A DNA stretch of 64,000 bases from FEN-1279 sp964501535 (lineage in GTDB: Bacteria; Bacteroidota; Ignavibacteria; Tepidaquicellales; Tepidaquicellaceae), in NCBI GenBank assembly GCA_964501535.1, contig CAZCSV010000001.1:372001-436000 (forward strand), written 5' to 3'. Within the stretch, counting starts at the first letter, position 1. Every line of letters begins with the position of its first letter. Positions 43,635 through 52,781 of this stretch are shown piece by piece. The notes beneath the pieces were generated by a model. That model saw only the letters and a program-made list of their open reading frames with translations. It made no database searches and was not told where the DNA came from. The translations under genes and the position numbers were made by a program.

Positions 43635-45548
43635 ATGTCTAAATACTTCATCTTTATCACTGTTCTGCCTCTGCTGGGATTCCTGTTCAACGGCATCTTC
43701 GGAAAGAAAATTAATTCTGAAAAAATCACCGGCATTATCGGCTCTGCCTTTGTGCTTATCCCCTTCCTGCTCGCAGTTGTCGCCTTTTTTGAACTGTTTG
43801 CTCTCCCTGCAGATTCACGGAAAATTGTTCTGAATTATTTTAACTGGATTACTACTGGTAATCTCGTGGTTGATTATGCTTTTCTCGTTGACCCGCTGTC
43901 TCTCGTTATGGTTCTCGTTGTTACTGGCGTCGGATTTATTATTCACGTCTATTCAATCGGATATATGCACGGCGATGTAGGATTCGCTAAGTTCTTCTCC
44001 TTTATGAATCTATTTATTTTTGCAATGCTGAACCTCGTCTTGGCTGATAACTTTCTCCTCGTCTTTCTCGGATGGGAAGGCGTCGGTCTCTGCTCTTACC
44101 TGCTTATCGGTTTCTGGTACGAAAAGAAATTTACGGGTGACGCTGGAAAAAAAGCTTTTATCGTTAATAGAATCGGTGATTTCGGATTTCTAATCGCTAT
44201 GTTCATTATCTTCGTTAATTTCGGAACTCTTCAGATTTCGGCTTTTCTCGAAAATATCGGCGGTATGTTTATCGGAAGCGGACTCCTGCTCGCTGTCGCT
44301 CTTCTGTTTTTCCTCGCGGCTACGGGAAAATCTGCTCAGATTCCGCTTTTCGTGTGGCTTCCCGACGCTATGGCAGGTCCGACACCCGTTTCGGCTCTTA
44401 TTCACGCCGCTACTATGGTTACCGCCGGCGTCTATCTGGTAGCAAGATGCTCTGTTCTGTATACACTCTCCCCTGTCGCTTCTCAGGTTATTTTAATTAT
44501 AGGTATTGCTACTGCTCTTTTGTCGGCTTCTATCGCCCTTAAACAAAACGATATAAAGAAAATACTCGCTTATTCCACCGTCTCTCAGCTCGGCTTTATG
44601 TTCATTGCTCTCGGCACGGGAATATACTGGCTCGCAATTTTCCACCTCGTTACACACGCTTTCTTTAAAGCCTTGCTATTCCTCGGTAGCGGCTCCGTTA
44701 TTCACGGTATGCACGATGAACAGGATGTTACTAAAATGGGCGGCCTGAAAACTAAAATGAAAATCACCTATCTTACTTTCATTACGGGCGCACTTACTAT
44801 TTCCGGTATTCCGCCCCTGTCGGGATTTTTTAGCAAGGACGAAATCCTCTGGAAGACTTTCGAAAATGCTGGCATTGTTTTTTATGCTGTCGTCCTGTTC
44901 ACAGCCGCACTTACCGCTTTCTATATGTTCCGCCTTGTCGGCTTGACCTTCTTCGGAAAACCGCGGTACGATGAAAAGCATATCAAGCCCCACGAATCGC
45001 CTAAGGTGATGACCGTTCCGCTCGTCGTTCTCGCTGTGCTGTCCGTAATAGGCGGATTTATCGGATTCCCCCACTATCTCGGACTGCCTAATGCCCTCGA
45101 AAACTGGCTCGAACCTGTTTTTAAATCCTCCGCTGATATCAGTCAGATTTATAGCCACGTTGCGGAACATTCGGTTATTCTCGAACTCGCATTGGTCGTC
45201 GTTTCCGTCGTAGTAGCTGTAGTCGCGATTTATTTTGCGTTTAAAAAATTCTCGGTAGCCGAAACCTTTAAAGAGGAAAAAGGATTCGGTAAGGTTCTCG
45301 CAAATAAATATTACGTTGATGAAATTTATGAAGCCGCCGTCGTAAAGCCTATTCATACCGCTTCCGATAAATTCCTGTGGAATATCTTCGATGTGAAAAT
45401 TATTGATGGTGCTGTTAATGGTATTGCCCGTTATTTCGCAAAACTTGGTATGGACTGGCGGAAAATGCAGACCGGCGTCGTCCAGGACTATGCTACTATC
45501 GCTATAGCTGGCGTCGTCCTAATCTTATTGTATATCCTCTTTATATAA
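43635..45548 (+). CDS. nuoL: NADH-quinone oxidoreductase subunit L
   Basis: The 637-residue antiporter-like subunit shows GWEGVGLCSYLLIGFWYE, WLPDAMAGPTPVSALIHAATMVTAGVYL and AYSTVSQLGFMF motifs. The C-terminal lateral-helix region and final transmembrane helix are present. It pumps protons in complex I. nuoM and nuoN, which usually follow nuoL, are not here: the next gene is on the other strand. Confidence 0.97.
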   Translation: MSKYFIFITVLPLLGFLFNGIFGKKINSEKITGIIGSAFVLIPFLLAVVAFFELFALPADSRKIVLNYFNWITTGNLVVDYAFLVDPLSLVMVLVVTGVGFIIHVYSIGYMHGDVGFAKFFSFMNLFIFAMLNLVLADNFLLVFLGWEGVGLCSYLLIGFWYEKKFTGDAGKKAFIVNRIGDFGFLIAMFIIFVNFGTLQISAFLENIGGMFIGSGLLLAVALLFFLAATGKSAQIPLFVWLPDAMAGPTPVSALIHAATMVTAGVYLVARCSVLYTLSPVASQVILIIGIATALLSASIALKQNDIKKILAYSTVSQLGFMFIALGTGIYWLAIFHLVTHAFFKALLFLGSGSVIHGMHDEQDVTKMGGLKTKMKITYLTFITGALTISGIPPLSGFFSKDEILWKTFENAGIVFYAVVLFTAALTAFYMFRLVGLTFFGKPRYDEKHIKPHESPKVMTVPLVVLAVLSVIGGFIGFPHYLGLPNALENWLEPVFKSSADISQIYSHVAEHSVILELALVVVSVVVAVVAIYFAFKKFSVAETFKEEKGFGKVLANKYYVDEIYEAAVVKPIHTASDKFLWNIFDVKIIDGAVNGIARYFAKLGMDWRKMQTGVVQDYATIAIAGVVLILLYILFI

Positions 45549-45568
45549 ATATTTTCTTTAAATAAAAA

Positions 45569-45595
45569 AAAACCGGATATCATTATACCCGGCTT
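45569..45595. terminator. Weak hairpin after nuoL
   Basis: AAACCGGATAT and ATACCCGGCTTT can pair imperfectly between nuoL and the convergent minus-strand gene, with A and T runs on either side. It is a plausible weak bidirectional terminator. Confidence 0.45.
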
Positions 45596-45621
45596 TCTTA
45601 TTTTCATTTCTTTTCTATAAT

Positions 45622-46530
45622 CTATTTCTTCGTTGTCTTCATCGAAGGATAAAAATTCACACCTATGTAAAACGTCGCCCAGTTTAATGTCTTCTCCGAT
45701 GATTTTATGTTTGTTCTGTAAGGCAATCCTAGAGGGTCATAAATATTCGCTGTATAATATCCTTCTTCATCATTAATTGACGCATTTGTTCTTCCCCATT
45801 CAAGAAACCCTGATCTGTCCATATTCTTAAATAACAAATTTCCAAAGTCATATTTTGCTCCCACTACAAATCCCCATTGCGGATTTACTCTGAATTCGAA
45901 ACCTGCATTTAGATTTAATCCCATACGGAAATCCGTTACGGACATGCTTGTCGAATCGTTCGGACCTGTTGTCCTCGATAGCTTTGCATTTAAAAAGTTA
46001 AAAGTAAGGTTTGCTCCCACAAACGGCGATACAACCTTCGTAAATGCTAATGGCGCAACCTCGACTCCGAGTGCTATACCGAAATTACTTACTGAATAAT
46101 CATAATCAATGGGCTGCTGCATAATGTATGAAGTTGTAAATACCGGTATGTAACCTGATTTTGTGGACTGAAATGAATTAAATGCACTGAAGCTCAATCC
46201 GCCTACAAGTCTGAATGTCTCGTATTTGTCTACATTTATCTTTGCTGTTCCGTTTATGTAAAATCCCGTTTTTGCACCTAAATTCGAACCGAACAAACTC
46301 GAATCGACTAACCCAAATTGATATGGTAATGTGTATGTAGTGTCAACATTTAACACTGTACTTACATACCTGAATTGATTAGTATAATTTATATAATCAT
46401 TCCCCCTCAATTGCTTGTCGGGATTCACTAATCCGATTCCAAGCTGAAATACAGGTTTGTCGAACTGTGCATACGTTTGCGAAACAAAAAATGTCAAAAG
46501 TAAAGCAATTAATAGAATTTTTATTTTCAT
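45622..46530 (-). CDS. Outer-membrane beta-barrel protein
   Basis: The 302-residue protein has a signal peptide (residues 1-21, ending TYAQ). Alternating amphipathic strands follow, of the type FGIALGVEVAPLAFTKVVSPFVGANLTFNF and LNAGFEFRVNPQWGFVVGAKYDFG, ending near FYIGVNFYP. The pattern suggests an eight- to ten-strand barrel of the OmpA/PorT-like kind. No specific family is recognised. It is a single gene. Confidence 0.72.
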   Translation of the reverse strand: MKIKILLIALLLTFFVSQTYAQFDKPVFQLGIGLVNPDKQLRGNDYINYTNQFRYVSTVLNVDTTYTLPYQFGLVDSSLFGSNLGAKTGFYINGTAKINVDKYETFRLVGGLSFSAFNSFQSTKSGYIPVFTTSYIMQQPIDYDYSVSNFGIALGVEVAPLAFTKVVSPFVGANLTFNFLNAKLSRTTGPNDSTSMSVTDFRMGLNLNAGFEFRVNPQWGFVVGAKYDFGNLLFKNMDRSGFLEWGRTNASINDEEGYYTANIYDPLGLPYRTNIKSSEKTLNWATFYIGVNFYPSMKTTKK

Positions 46531-46604
46531 TTTAAGTATTTATTAATTATTAAAAAATTATTTCTCTCTGATGTTTCTTTCTTTACAATTTATAAATTTT
46601 AAAA

Positions 46605-47321
46605 TCATTTTAAAAGTTCAAAAATTGAAACTATCACTGCGGTCTCTGCCCTTATCTTCCTCTCTCCCAGCGAATGTATCTGCCATTTATTCTGTTTTAG
46701 TATTTCGATTTCCTTCTTCGAAAATCCCCCTTCGGGTCCTATCAAAAGCGTTATTTCCTTCTTGCTCCTGTCAATCTCAGATTTCTCCCCGCTGTCCGCA
46801 TATTCGTACATTACGATTTTATTGTGCGAACTTCTCGTTGACGTAATCATGTCCTCAAATGAAATCACATTCCCGAATTCGGGTAAAAAACACCTCTGCG
46901 ACTGCCCCATCGCCGATATGATTATTTTCTTGTACCTCTCCGCCTTCGTCTTCGAAAATATACTCTTGTTTACCGTATACTCCGTTATTACCGGCTGTAT
47001 GACACTTGCCCCGAGCTCTACTGCCTTTTCTATCGCAAACTCGAATCGCGTACCGTTCCTTAGCGGCGCTATGTATAATTTCAGATTTAATTCTGGCTCA
47101 TAAAGATTATATTCACTTCCGAGTATTTCGCAAACCATACTGTCACCTGCTATTTTAACTATCCTGCAGTCGTATATGTTCCTCTTGCCGTCTGTTATGT
47201 TTAACCTGTCCCCTGCCTTCTTCCGTAGTACTTTTACCAGATGCCTGTGCTCGAAACCTTCCAGTACTAATCTGGCATTCTTAAGGTCTATGTTTGAAGC
47301 CGGTGTGTAATAATATTCCAT
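46605..47321 (-). CDS. rsmE: 16S rRNA (uracil1498-N3)-methyltransferase
   Basis: The protein has 238 residues from ATG 47321 (eight upstream codons are open but overlap the neighbouring gene). RsmE features are HLVKVLRKKAGDRLNITDG, the ATP-like KAVELGASVIQPVITEYT segment, and the SPOUT-knot LLIGPEGGFSKKEIE...SLGERKIRAETA. It methylates U1498 of 16S rRNA. It abuts the preceding outer-membrane gene. Confidence 0.96.
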   Translation of the reverse strand: MEYYYTPASNIDLKNARLVLEGFEHRHLVKVLRKKAGDRLNITDGKRNIYDCRIVKIAGDSMVCEILGSEYNLYEPELNLKLYIAPLRNGTRFEFAIEKAVELGASVIQPVITEYTVNKSIFSKTKAERYKKIIISAMGQSQRCFLPEFGNVISFEDMITSTRSSHNKIVMYEYADSGEKSEIDRSKKEITLLIGPEGGFSKKEIEILKQNKWQIHSLGERKIRAETAVIVSIFELLK

Positions 47322-47322
47322 C

Positions 47323-48726
47323 TTAAAAAAATGAATTAAGTGCAAAAATAAATTGTGAGTAAAATTTGCTGTTCTGGTTTCTTATTCCGAAATCAATCCT
47401 CGCAACGACGTTGAACGGGAATATCATGTCCATACCTAATCCATATCCGCTCCTGAACTGCGTCTTGCCGAAATCATCGGAATGATTCCATACCGCACCC
47501 ATATCGAAAAAGGGGGCTACATATAAACCGTACTTGTAGCTTAAATCCCTGAACACAGGAAGCCTGTTTATTATTATGTGGTCTTTTCCGCTCACATAAA
47601 AAGGATTTATTACTGGTATGCGGATTTCGTTGAAAATACAAAAAATATTTTCCCCGTTCATTACTTTTCCGTTCCAGCCCCTTATCAGATTGTCGTATCC
47701 CAGCACTTCGTATAAATATACGGGTACATTGCCTCCGAATGGCACCGTGTATAATCCCCTCGTCGCTAAAGTAATTTTGTAATCCTTTGAAAACTTTACC
47801 GGAACGAATTTCCTTAGGTCGAACGATAATTTGTTGAAGCCAATTTCATTGTTGAACGAATTATACCGCGTGTATCTCGCATTGATGTATGTCCCGTATG
47901 TCGTGTAAAATACATTGTCCCTCTTGTCGTAATTCGCATTTAATGTTAATGAAAGGAATTTATCCCCGCCGGTCGTCGATACCGTCCTACCTTCTCGGTA
48001 CTCCGAAACTGAAAGTGCGTTGTATCCTATCGTTGATGAAACATAAAAATATTTCGAAAGATATCTTCCTAAAGTGAAATCGGTCTTGAAGTTCAGATTA
48101 TCGTATTCCGCTATGTCGGTTTTGTTCTGTATCTCCCCTGCAATGCTCGTGTTGGTTAAACTCTTGTTTACCGATTTGTAATAACTCAGATTGAACGACG
48201 TGAAGAAGTGGCTCTCCCTTCCGAGCCACGGATTATAATAGTTCAGGTTTACAAAGGGTTCATATCCGACCGCAAAACTCAATCCGATGGTCTGATTCAT
48301 CCCCCTGAAGTTTCTCCATAATAGGTTTGCTCCGACCTGTATCTTGCTGAAATCGCTCTCCTTAATATTGAAAATCGGTATTGGCACAATGTAAAATGTC
48401 TCTTCTACCGTAAATACCAGATTGTATTTTCCCTCCCCCGAAGGTATTGGCATTACATCTATTTTGGTGAAAAGCCCGAGATTGTACAGCCGCTCTATGT
48501 CTTCCTTTAATGTCTCTATATCGAGGTAACTGTCTTCTTTCGTTCCCATCTCCCTCCTTATTACCTCGCTCTTTGTAACATCGTTTCCGAATATTATTAT
48601 CCTGTCTATGTAAACTTTTACCGTATCTTCATCGAATGTGTTTAATAAATACGAAAGCTCTTCTGCTCTTAAGAGACCTAAATTGGTCAGATAAATAATA
48701 ACTGTTAAAATAAATTTTAATCGCAA
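47323..48726 (-). CDS. BamA/TamA-like outer-membrane protein with one POTRA domain
   Basis: The 467-residue protein has a signal peptide (1-21) and a single POTRA domain (about 38-115; VYIDRIIIFGNDVTKSEVIRREM...IERLYNLGLFTKIDV). A 16-strand Omp85-type barrel follows with the RGW motif in NLIRGWNGKVM. Canonical BamA has five POTRA domains and TamA three, so this is a short Omp85 member of unknown cargo. It lies between rsmE and a large membrane protein on the same strand. Confidence 0.85.
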   Translation of the reverse strand: MRLKFILTVIIYLTNLGLLRAEELSYLLNTFDEDTVKVYIDRIIIFGNDVTKSEVIRREMGTKEDSYLDIETLKEDIERLYNLGLFTKIDVMPIPSGEGKYNLVFTVEETFYIVPIPIFNIKESDFSKIQVGANLLWRNFRGMNQTIGLSFAVGYEPFVNLNYYNPWLGRESHFFTSFNLSYYKSVNKSLTNTSIAGEIQNKTDIAEYDNLNFKTDFTLGRYLSKYFYVSSTIGYNALSVSEYREGRTVSTTGGDKFLSLTLNANYDKRDNVFYTTYGTYINARYTRYNSFNNEIGFNKLSFDLRKFVPVKFSKDYKITLATRGLYTVPFGGNVPVYLYEVLGYDNLIRGWNGKVMNGENIFCIFNEIRIPVINPFYVSGKDHIIINRLPVFRDLSYKYGLYVAPFFDMGAVWNHSDDFGKTQFRSGYGLGMDMIFPFNVVARIDFGIRNQNSKFYSQFIFALNSFF

Positions 48727-48730
48727 TATA

Positions 48731-50674
48731 CTATTTCGGTAATGCTTTTAATTGTTTGATTTTATTTAAAAGTTGCATCGCCTGCCTTTCCTTGGGCAGT
48801 ATCTCCATCGCTTTCCTTACTAATAATTCCGCATCATCGAATCTGGATTTGTTCATTAAGTAATTTGCTCTCTGCACATAACTTATGTAATATGCGTTCA
48901 TTAAAAAATTATGATAATAGTCTGTCTTGTCCGATAACTGAAAAACCAGCTCCGGCTCCGTAAATTCATTGTATTCGTTTATGTTCTTAACAAGTCTCAG
49001 TAAAACCCCCTCCTGAATCCTTAAATACTCTCTCCCGAAAATCTCGTTCTTCGCATTTTCAATTTCTGCTGTAATGTATATAACCCTGTCGTTGTAGTTC
49101 TTGCTGACAAGGCTGTTTAACAGCTCCATAAATGAATTATTTATTTTTATCAGCTCCGACTTGTCCGATTCGGTTCTTGGATTCGTGTATCGGGAAGTCT
49201 CTTTTTCGAATTTCAGCAGTTCCGCATAATATGTCTCGAACTCGACTTTCGACTTTTCGTAAATCTGCGGAAAATGTATCTGCATATGCCTGATATACCA
49301 GCTCCTCCTCAGTAATTCCTTGTCGATTATAATTAAATCCGTTCTCTCTCCCTTTACATACTGATAATATATTGATGCGGCTACAAAAAAGTCCCATTGC
49401 GATGATATTATTAGTGAATTTGGCTTTGCGGATCTAAATACATTCATTGTGTAATCTCTGACAAAATAATTCTTGCTTTCGTCGTTTTCCTTGTAATTTC
49501 CGTACAGCGGAATTACCGCTATGAGAATTGAAATTAATGCTACCTGTAAACTAAAATTCTTGAATTTCTGTACGAAAAATAAAATCCCGAATGCAATCCA
49601 TATTACCGATACTATGTATGCAAGTATGAAATATGAATCTATATCGTGTATATCGTAATTTATTGCGTATAAAACATTAAAAACAAAAAGCAGTAATGTA
49701 AAATAAAATAATTTTTTCTGTCGCGTGAAAATTTTTATTGCACCGAATATCGCAAGAATCAATGGAATGTAATAAAACTCTTTGGGATAGCTCGAAATAA
49801 AATAACTGAACTGCTTCGACGTTACTTCAGTCGAAGAAAACATCCATACGCTGAATTGCTTTCCCGTTATGTGCCTTATGAAATTATTCAGATTGGCTGG
49901 ATATCCCCAGCTTAAAACAGGATTATCCGCCCTGACTGGAAAATAAATATATACCGAAAACGCTATGATAAACGGTATGGCCATTAAGCCTATCCTTCTG
50001 AAAGAAATGTTATTAAAGCCATTCACTGCAAAATATATGTATAAACAGCCAAGGCTCATGAATAAAGTCGAAAGATGATTCGAAAAACTTAATCCCAGGA
50101 GAAATGCAAAGAAAAGCCAGTATGTGTCTTTTCTCGATTCCCTCTTATTTGTATCATTTGCTGCTTTTAATGCAACGAATATTATTGAAATTACCAGTAG
50201 CTGGTGTAGAGAATATACCTCGAGAGAATTCGATATATTCCAGTATGTAGTGGAAAATGCAAGTATTAATGTACTCGCAAAAGATATTATATAAATTACT
50301 AAATCACTTAATCCCGTTGCTAACATCCCCTCTTTCTTTTCTCTTATCACTTGCTCTAAATTGAATTCACGGAATATAAATACAAGTAAATTAAAAAATA
50401 TTGCTAATGCAAAGGACGATAATACGGCACACATTAAATTCAGACGATATACTTCTTCCCCTATCGGCAGTAATGAAAATAATCGCCCTATTATTGTGAA
50501 CAGAGGATACCCCGTCGGATGAGCAACTCCCAGCCTCGTGCAAACTGCCGCAAGTTCTCCTGTATCAATAAAAGATACGGATGGTGCAAGCGTTTTTATA
50601 TATACTATAAAAGGTACTGTAAACGATAATACGCTGAAAAAAATCTTTGTCTTAAAAAAATTCTGCTTTTCCAA
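48731..50674 (-). CDS. DUF2723 polytopic membrane protein (GT-C-like)
   Basis: The protein has about 648 residues from TTG 50674. An upstream extension to 50746 would overlap the CoA-binding gene by 68 nt, whereas TTG lies 4 nt after that gene's stop. Conserved DUF2723 features are SVSFIDTGELAAVCTRLGVAHPTGYPLF, with acidic loop residues typical of GT-C glycosyltransferases, about ten transmembrane helices, and a soluble C-terminal domain with TPR-like helices (RKAMEILPKERQAMQLL). DUF2723 proteins are associated with protein O-glycosylation in Bacteroidota; the activity here is not shown. Confidence 0.85.
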   Translation of the reverse strand: MEKQNFFKTKIFFSVLSFTVPFIVYIKTLAPSVSFIDTGELAAVCTRLGVAHPTGYPLFTIIGRLFSLLPIGEEVYRLNLMCAVLSSFALAIFFNLLVFIFREFNLEQVIREKKEGMLATGLSDLVIYIISFASTLILAFSTTYWNISNSLEVYSLHQLLVISIIFVALKAANDTNKRESRKDTYWLFFAFLLGLSFSNHLSTLFMSLGCLYIYFAVNGFNNISFRRIGLMAIPFIIAFSVYIYFPVRADNPVLSWGYPANLNNFIRHITGKQFSVWMFSSTEVTSKQFSYFISSYPKEFYYIPLILAIFGAIKIFTRQKKLFYFTLLLFVFNVLYAINYDIHDIDSYFILAYIVSVIWIAFGILFFVQKFKNFSLQVALISILIAVIPLYGNYKENDESKNYFVRDYTMNVFRSAKPNSLIISSQWDFFVAASIYYQYVKGERTDLIIIDKELLRRSWYIRHMQIHFPQIYEKSKVEFETYYAELLKFEKETSRYTNPRTESDKSELIKINNSFMELLNSLVSKNYNDRVIYITAEIENAKNEIFGREYLRIQEGVLLRLVKNINEYNEFTEPELVFQLSDKTDYYHNFLMNAYYISYVQRANYLMNKSRFDDAELLVRKAMEILPKERQAMQLLNKIKQLKALPK

Positions 50675-50678
50675 TTTA

Positions 50679-51077
50679 TTAAATTTTTGAATGTTCAACA
50701 AGTAGACATTTATTTTCAACGTATTCGAAACCGTTCTCTGTCGCAAGCTGCTTGGCTTCTTCGTTGAAAATTCCGTACTGTGTCCATATAACTTTAGGTC
50801 TGTAATCCATCTTCAGGACTTCCTGAACTATCGGCAAAACTGCAATCGATACTCTGAAAATGTTTACAATTTCAATTTGCTCTGGAACTTCGCTTATGCA
50901 TTTGTAACAATTTATTCCGTTGATATTTTTCCCGGCTAACTTGGGATTTACTCCGTATACCTCATAGCCGTTCCTTAATGCGTAAAAGGCTACCTTGTTA
51001 CTGTCCCTTGACTGATTATCGGAAAATCCGATTACGGCGATTTTTTTGTGATTCTCAAGTATTTCCTTCGTAGTCAT
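50679..51077 (-). CDS. CoA-binding domain protein (YccU family)
   Basis: The 132-residue Rossmann-fold protein has KKIAVIGFSDNQSRDSNKVAFYALRNGYEVYGVNP and the later VWTQYGIFNEEAKQLATENG segment. It belongs to the small CoA-binding family related to succinyl-CoA ligase alpha chains. CoA binding is expected, with unknown physiology. It is followed by the DUF2723 gene. Confidence 0.9.
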   Translation of the reverse strand: MTTKEILENHKKIAVIGFSDNQSRDSNKVAFYALRNGYEVYGVNPKLAGKNINGINCYKCISEVPEQIEIVNIFRVSIAVLPIVQEVLKMDYRPKVIWTQYGIFNEEAKQLATENGFEYVENKCLLVEHSKI

Positions 51078-51152
51078 AAAATTTTTTTAATTAAAAAATT
51101 ATGAAAATTTATGCAAATTTGAAATCCAAAGTTTGATTATTATAAATTTAAC

Positions 51153-52694
51153 TTAATTTCTTTTCAATTCCCGGTTCTTGTATAAATACCATTCGCCCGC
51201 ACTTTTTAACATATTAAATCCCTCGATATTAAGCTCGCCCCCGTCCCTTAAAAGTATATATTCTAGGCTTTTGTATTCATTTTTGTAATCCCTCGAATCT
51301 CCTATCCATTCACGGTAATATGGGAGCTTTTCAAAACCTGCTTTCCGCTTTATCACAAAAAACCTGTAATCTACTAATCCCGTGGTTATTCCCTTTTTCC
51401 AAACCGTAAAATACATTGGAAAATGAATGTATACTGGCCTGCCTTTGAATGTATTCGTATATATTATTCCCGATAACCTTTCGCATCCGGCATTGTCTGG
51501 CATTAAACTCTCGTTGAAATTCACAGTCTCCCTTTTAAAATCGCTGTAATATATCGATACCAAAACAAAGTGAAACAATACAACAAATACAATCACAATT
51601 TTATATATATTTGAAATATTAATTCTTCTGTAACAGTAAGAACAATATAATATCAATGCAAGCATTAAAAATACCGAAAATCTCTCGAATATAATGTTCT
51701 GCCCCGGTATTATATTCGGCAAAAAAAGATAACAGCATAAAGAACTTGAGATAAAAATATATAAGTAGTAAGAATAACTGTCGGTTATTACTAATCTATA
51801 AAGCTTTTTCGATTTCCTGTATAAATATATTATTATTGGAATAACAAATGATAAAACGAATATTATCGAAACTATCGCCCCATACGGACCTTCTATGAAA
51901 TAAAAATTATCCATCACCGCAAGTACCTTTATCCTTTCGATTACAGTGTTTATGTAATCACTCTTGTAGTAAGAAATTAAAAAAGGAAACAGTCTCTGCT
52001 CGGGACTCGTTGTATCGAAAGTATATGCTAAATACATCAATATTAATATCGGGGAAATTATCGCAAAATATTTTAATATAAACCTCGGTGATTTTTTAAA
52101 ATTGTGGATAAATGCAATGGTCAGGATTAAAATACAAAAAATTGCATTCTGAAAATGCATTGAAAAAATTAGCAAAAGTAAAAATATGAGAATAAAAATG
52201 TTTGCAATGCTCTGATTTTCGAAAAACCTGATTGTGAATAATATAAAAATGATTATAAAAGGGACCGACATCGTGAATCCTGTAAATCCCCAGTGCACGT
52301 TGTGATTATATATGAAAAGAAAAGATAACAAGGAAAACCACTTGTTACCGCCTGTGTATTTTATAAATATTAAAGAAGATAAAGGAAAAATTATAATGTA
52401 AATTATATAAAATACTTTATTCCCGAATTCTACCGATGGAAAAATATTTATGCTCGTGAAAACCATATGAAAAATATTCGATTTCAGCATTGTCGGTATT
52501 GTGTAGTAATCGTAAAAGCAATATCCCGTGTCGCTCAAATGCTTGTATATGGTCGAGGCTGCTAAATGAAAAGGTAAATCTATAAAAGGCAGAATCCTTA
52601 ACACAATTATCCAGTATATGTGCAGGAAAATAAAGGATGTAAATACTGAATAAAAAAATATACTCTTCTTTATTGAGAATTTTCTGAAATCCAA
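51153..52694 (-). CDS. Unknown multi-pass membrane protein
   Basis: The 513-residue protein has about ten to eleven hydrophobic helices spread over residues 10-400. A C-terminal polar domain of about 110 residues contains YTNTFKGRPVYIHFPMYFTVWKKG. The layout resembles GT-C membrane glycosyltransferases, and the early loop (LRILPFIDLPFHLAASTIYKHL) has an Asp in the usual position, but no family motif is decisive. It stands upstream of the CoA-binding gene on the same strand. Confidence 0.65.
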   Translation of the reverse strand: MDFRKFSIKKSIFFYSVFTSFIFLHIYWIIVLRILPFIDLPFHLAASTIYKHLSDTGYCFYDYYTIPTMLKSNIFHMVFTSINIFPSVEFGNKVFYIIYIIIFPLSSLIFIKYTGGNKWFSLLSFLFIYNHNVHWGFTGFTMSVPFIIIFILFTIRFFENQSIANIFILIFLLLLIFSMHFQNAIFCILILTIAFIHNFKKSPRFILKYFAIISPILILMYLAYTFDTTSPEQRLFPFLISYYKSDYINTVIERIKVLAVMDNFYFIEGPYGAIVSIIFVLSFVIPIIIYLYRKSKKLYRLVITDSYSYYLYIFISSSLCCYLFLPNIIPGQNIIFERFSVFLMLALILYCSYCYRRINISNIYKIVIVFVVLFHFVLVSIYYSDFKRETVNFNESLMPDNAGCERLSGIIYTNTFKGRPVYIHFPMYFTVWKKGITTGLVDYRFFVIKRKAGFEKLPYYREWIGDSRDYKNEYKSLEYILLRDGGELNIEGFNMLKSAGEWYLYKNRELKRN

Positions 52695-52718
52695 TAAATA
52701 AATAATTATATCTTTATA

Positions 52719-52756
52719 AAAATTGTCATTCCCTGTATCTCAAAGGAATGACAATT
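52719..52756 (-). terminator. Rho-independent terminator of gcvP
   Basis: AATTGTCATTCC (52721-52732) pairs with GGAATGACAATT (52745-52756) over a 12-nt loop. On the minus strand it is followed by TTTTAT, 26 nt past the gcvP stop. Confidence 0.8.
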
Positions 52757-52781
52757 ATTTTGTTTCTTCAATTTTTTTTTC

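Noticed and set aside
44676..45356. 226-residue frame antisense to nuoL
   Set aside because: It is explained by the codon bias of the nuoL sequence on the opposite strand; no family pattern.
50675..50746. Longer N-terminus of the DUF2723 protein
   Set aside because: It would overlap the CoA-binding gene by 68 nt, whereas a TTG at 50674 starts 4 nt after that gene and precedes the conserved region.
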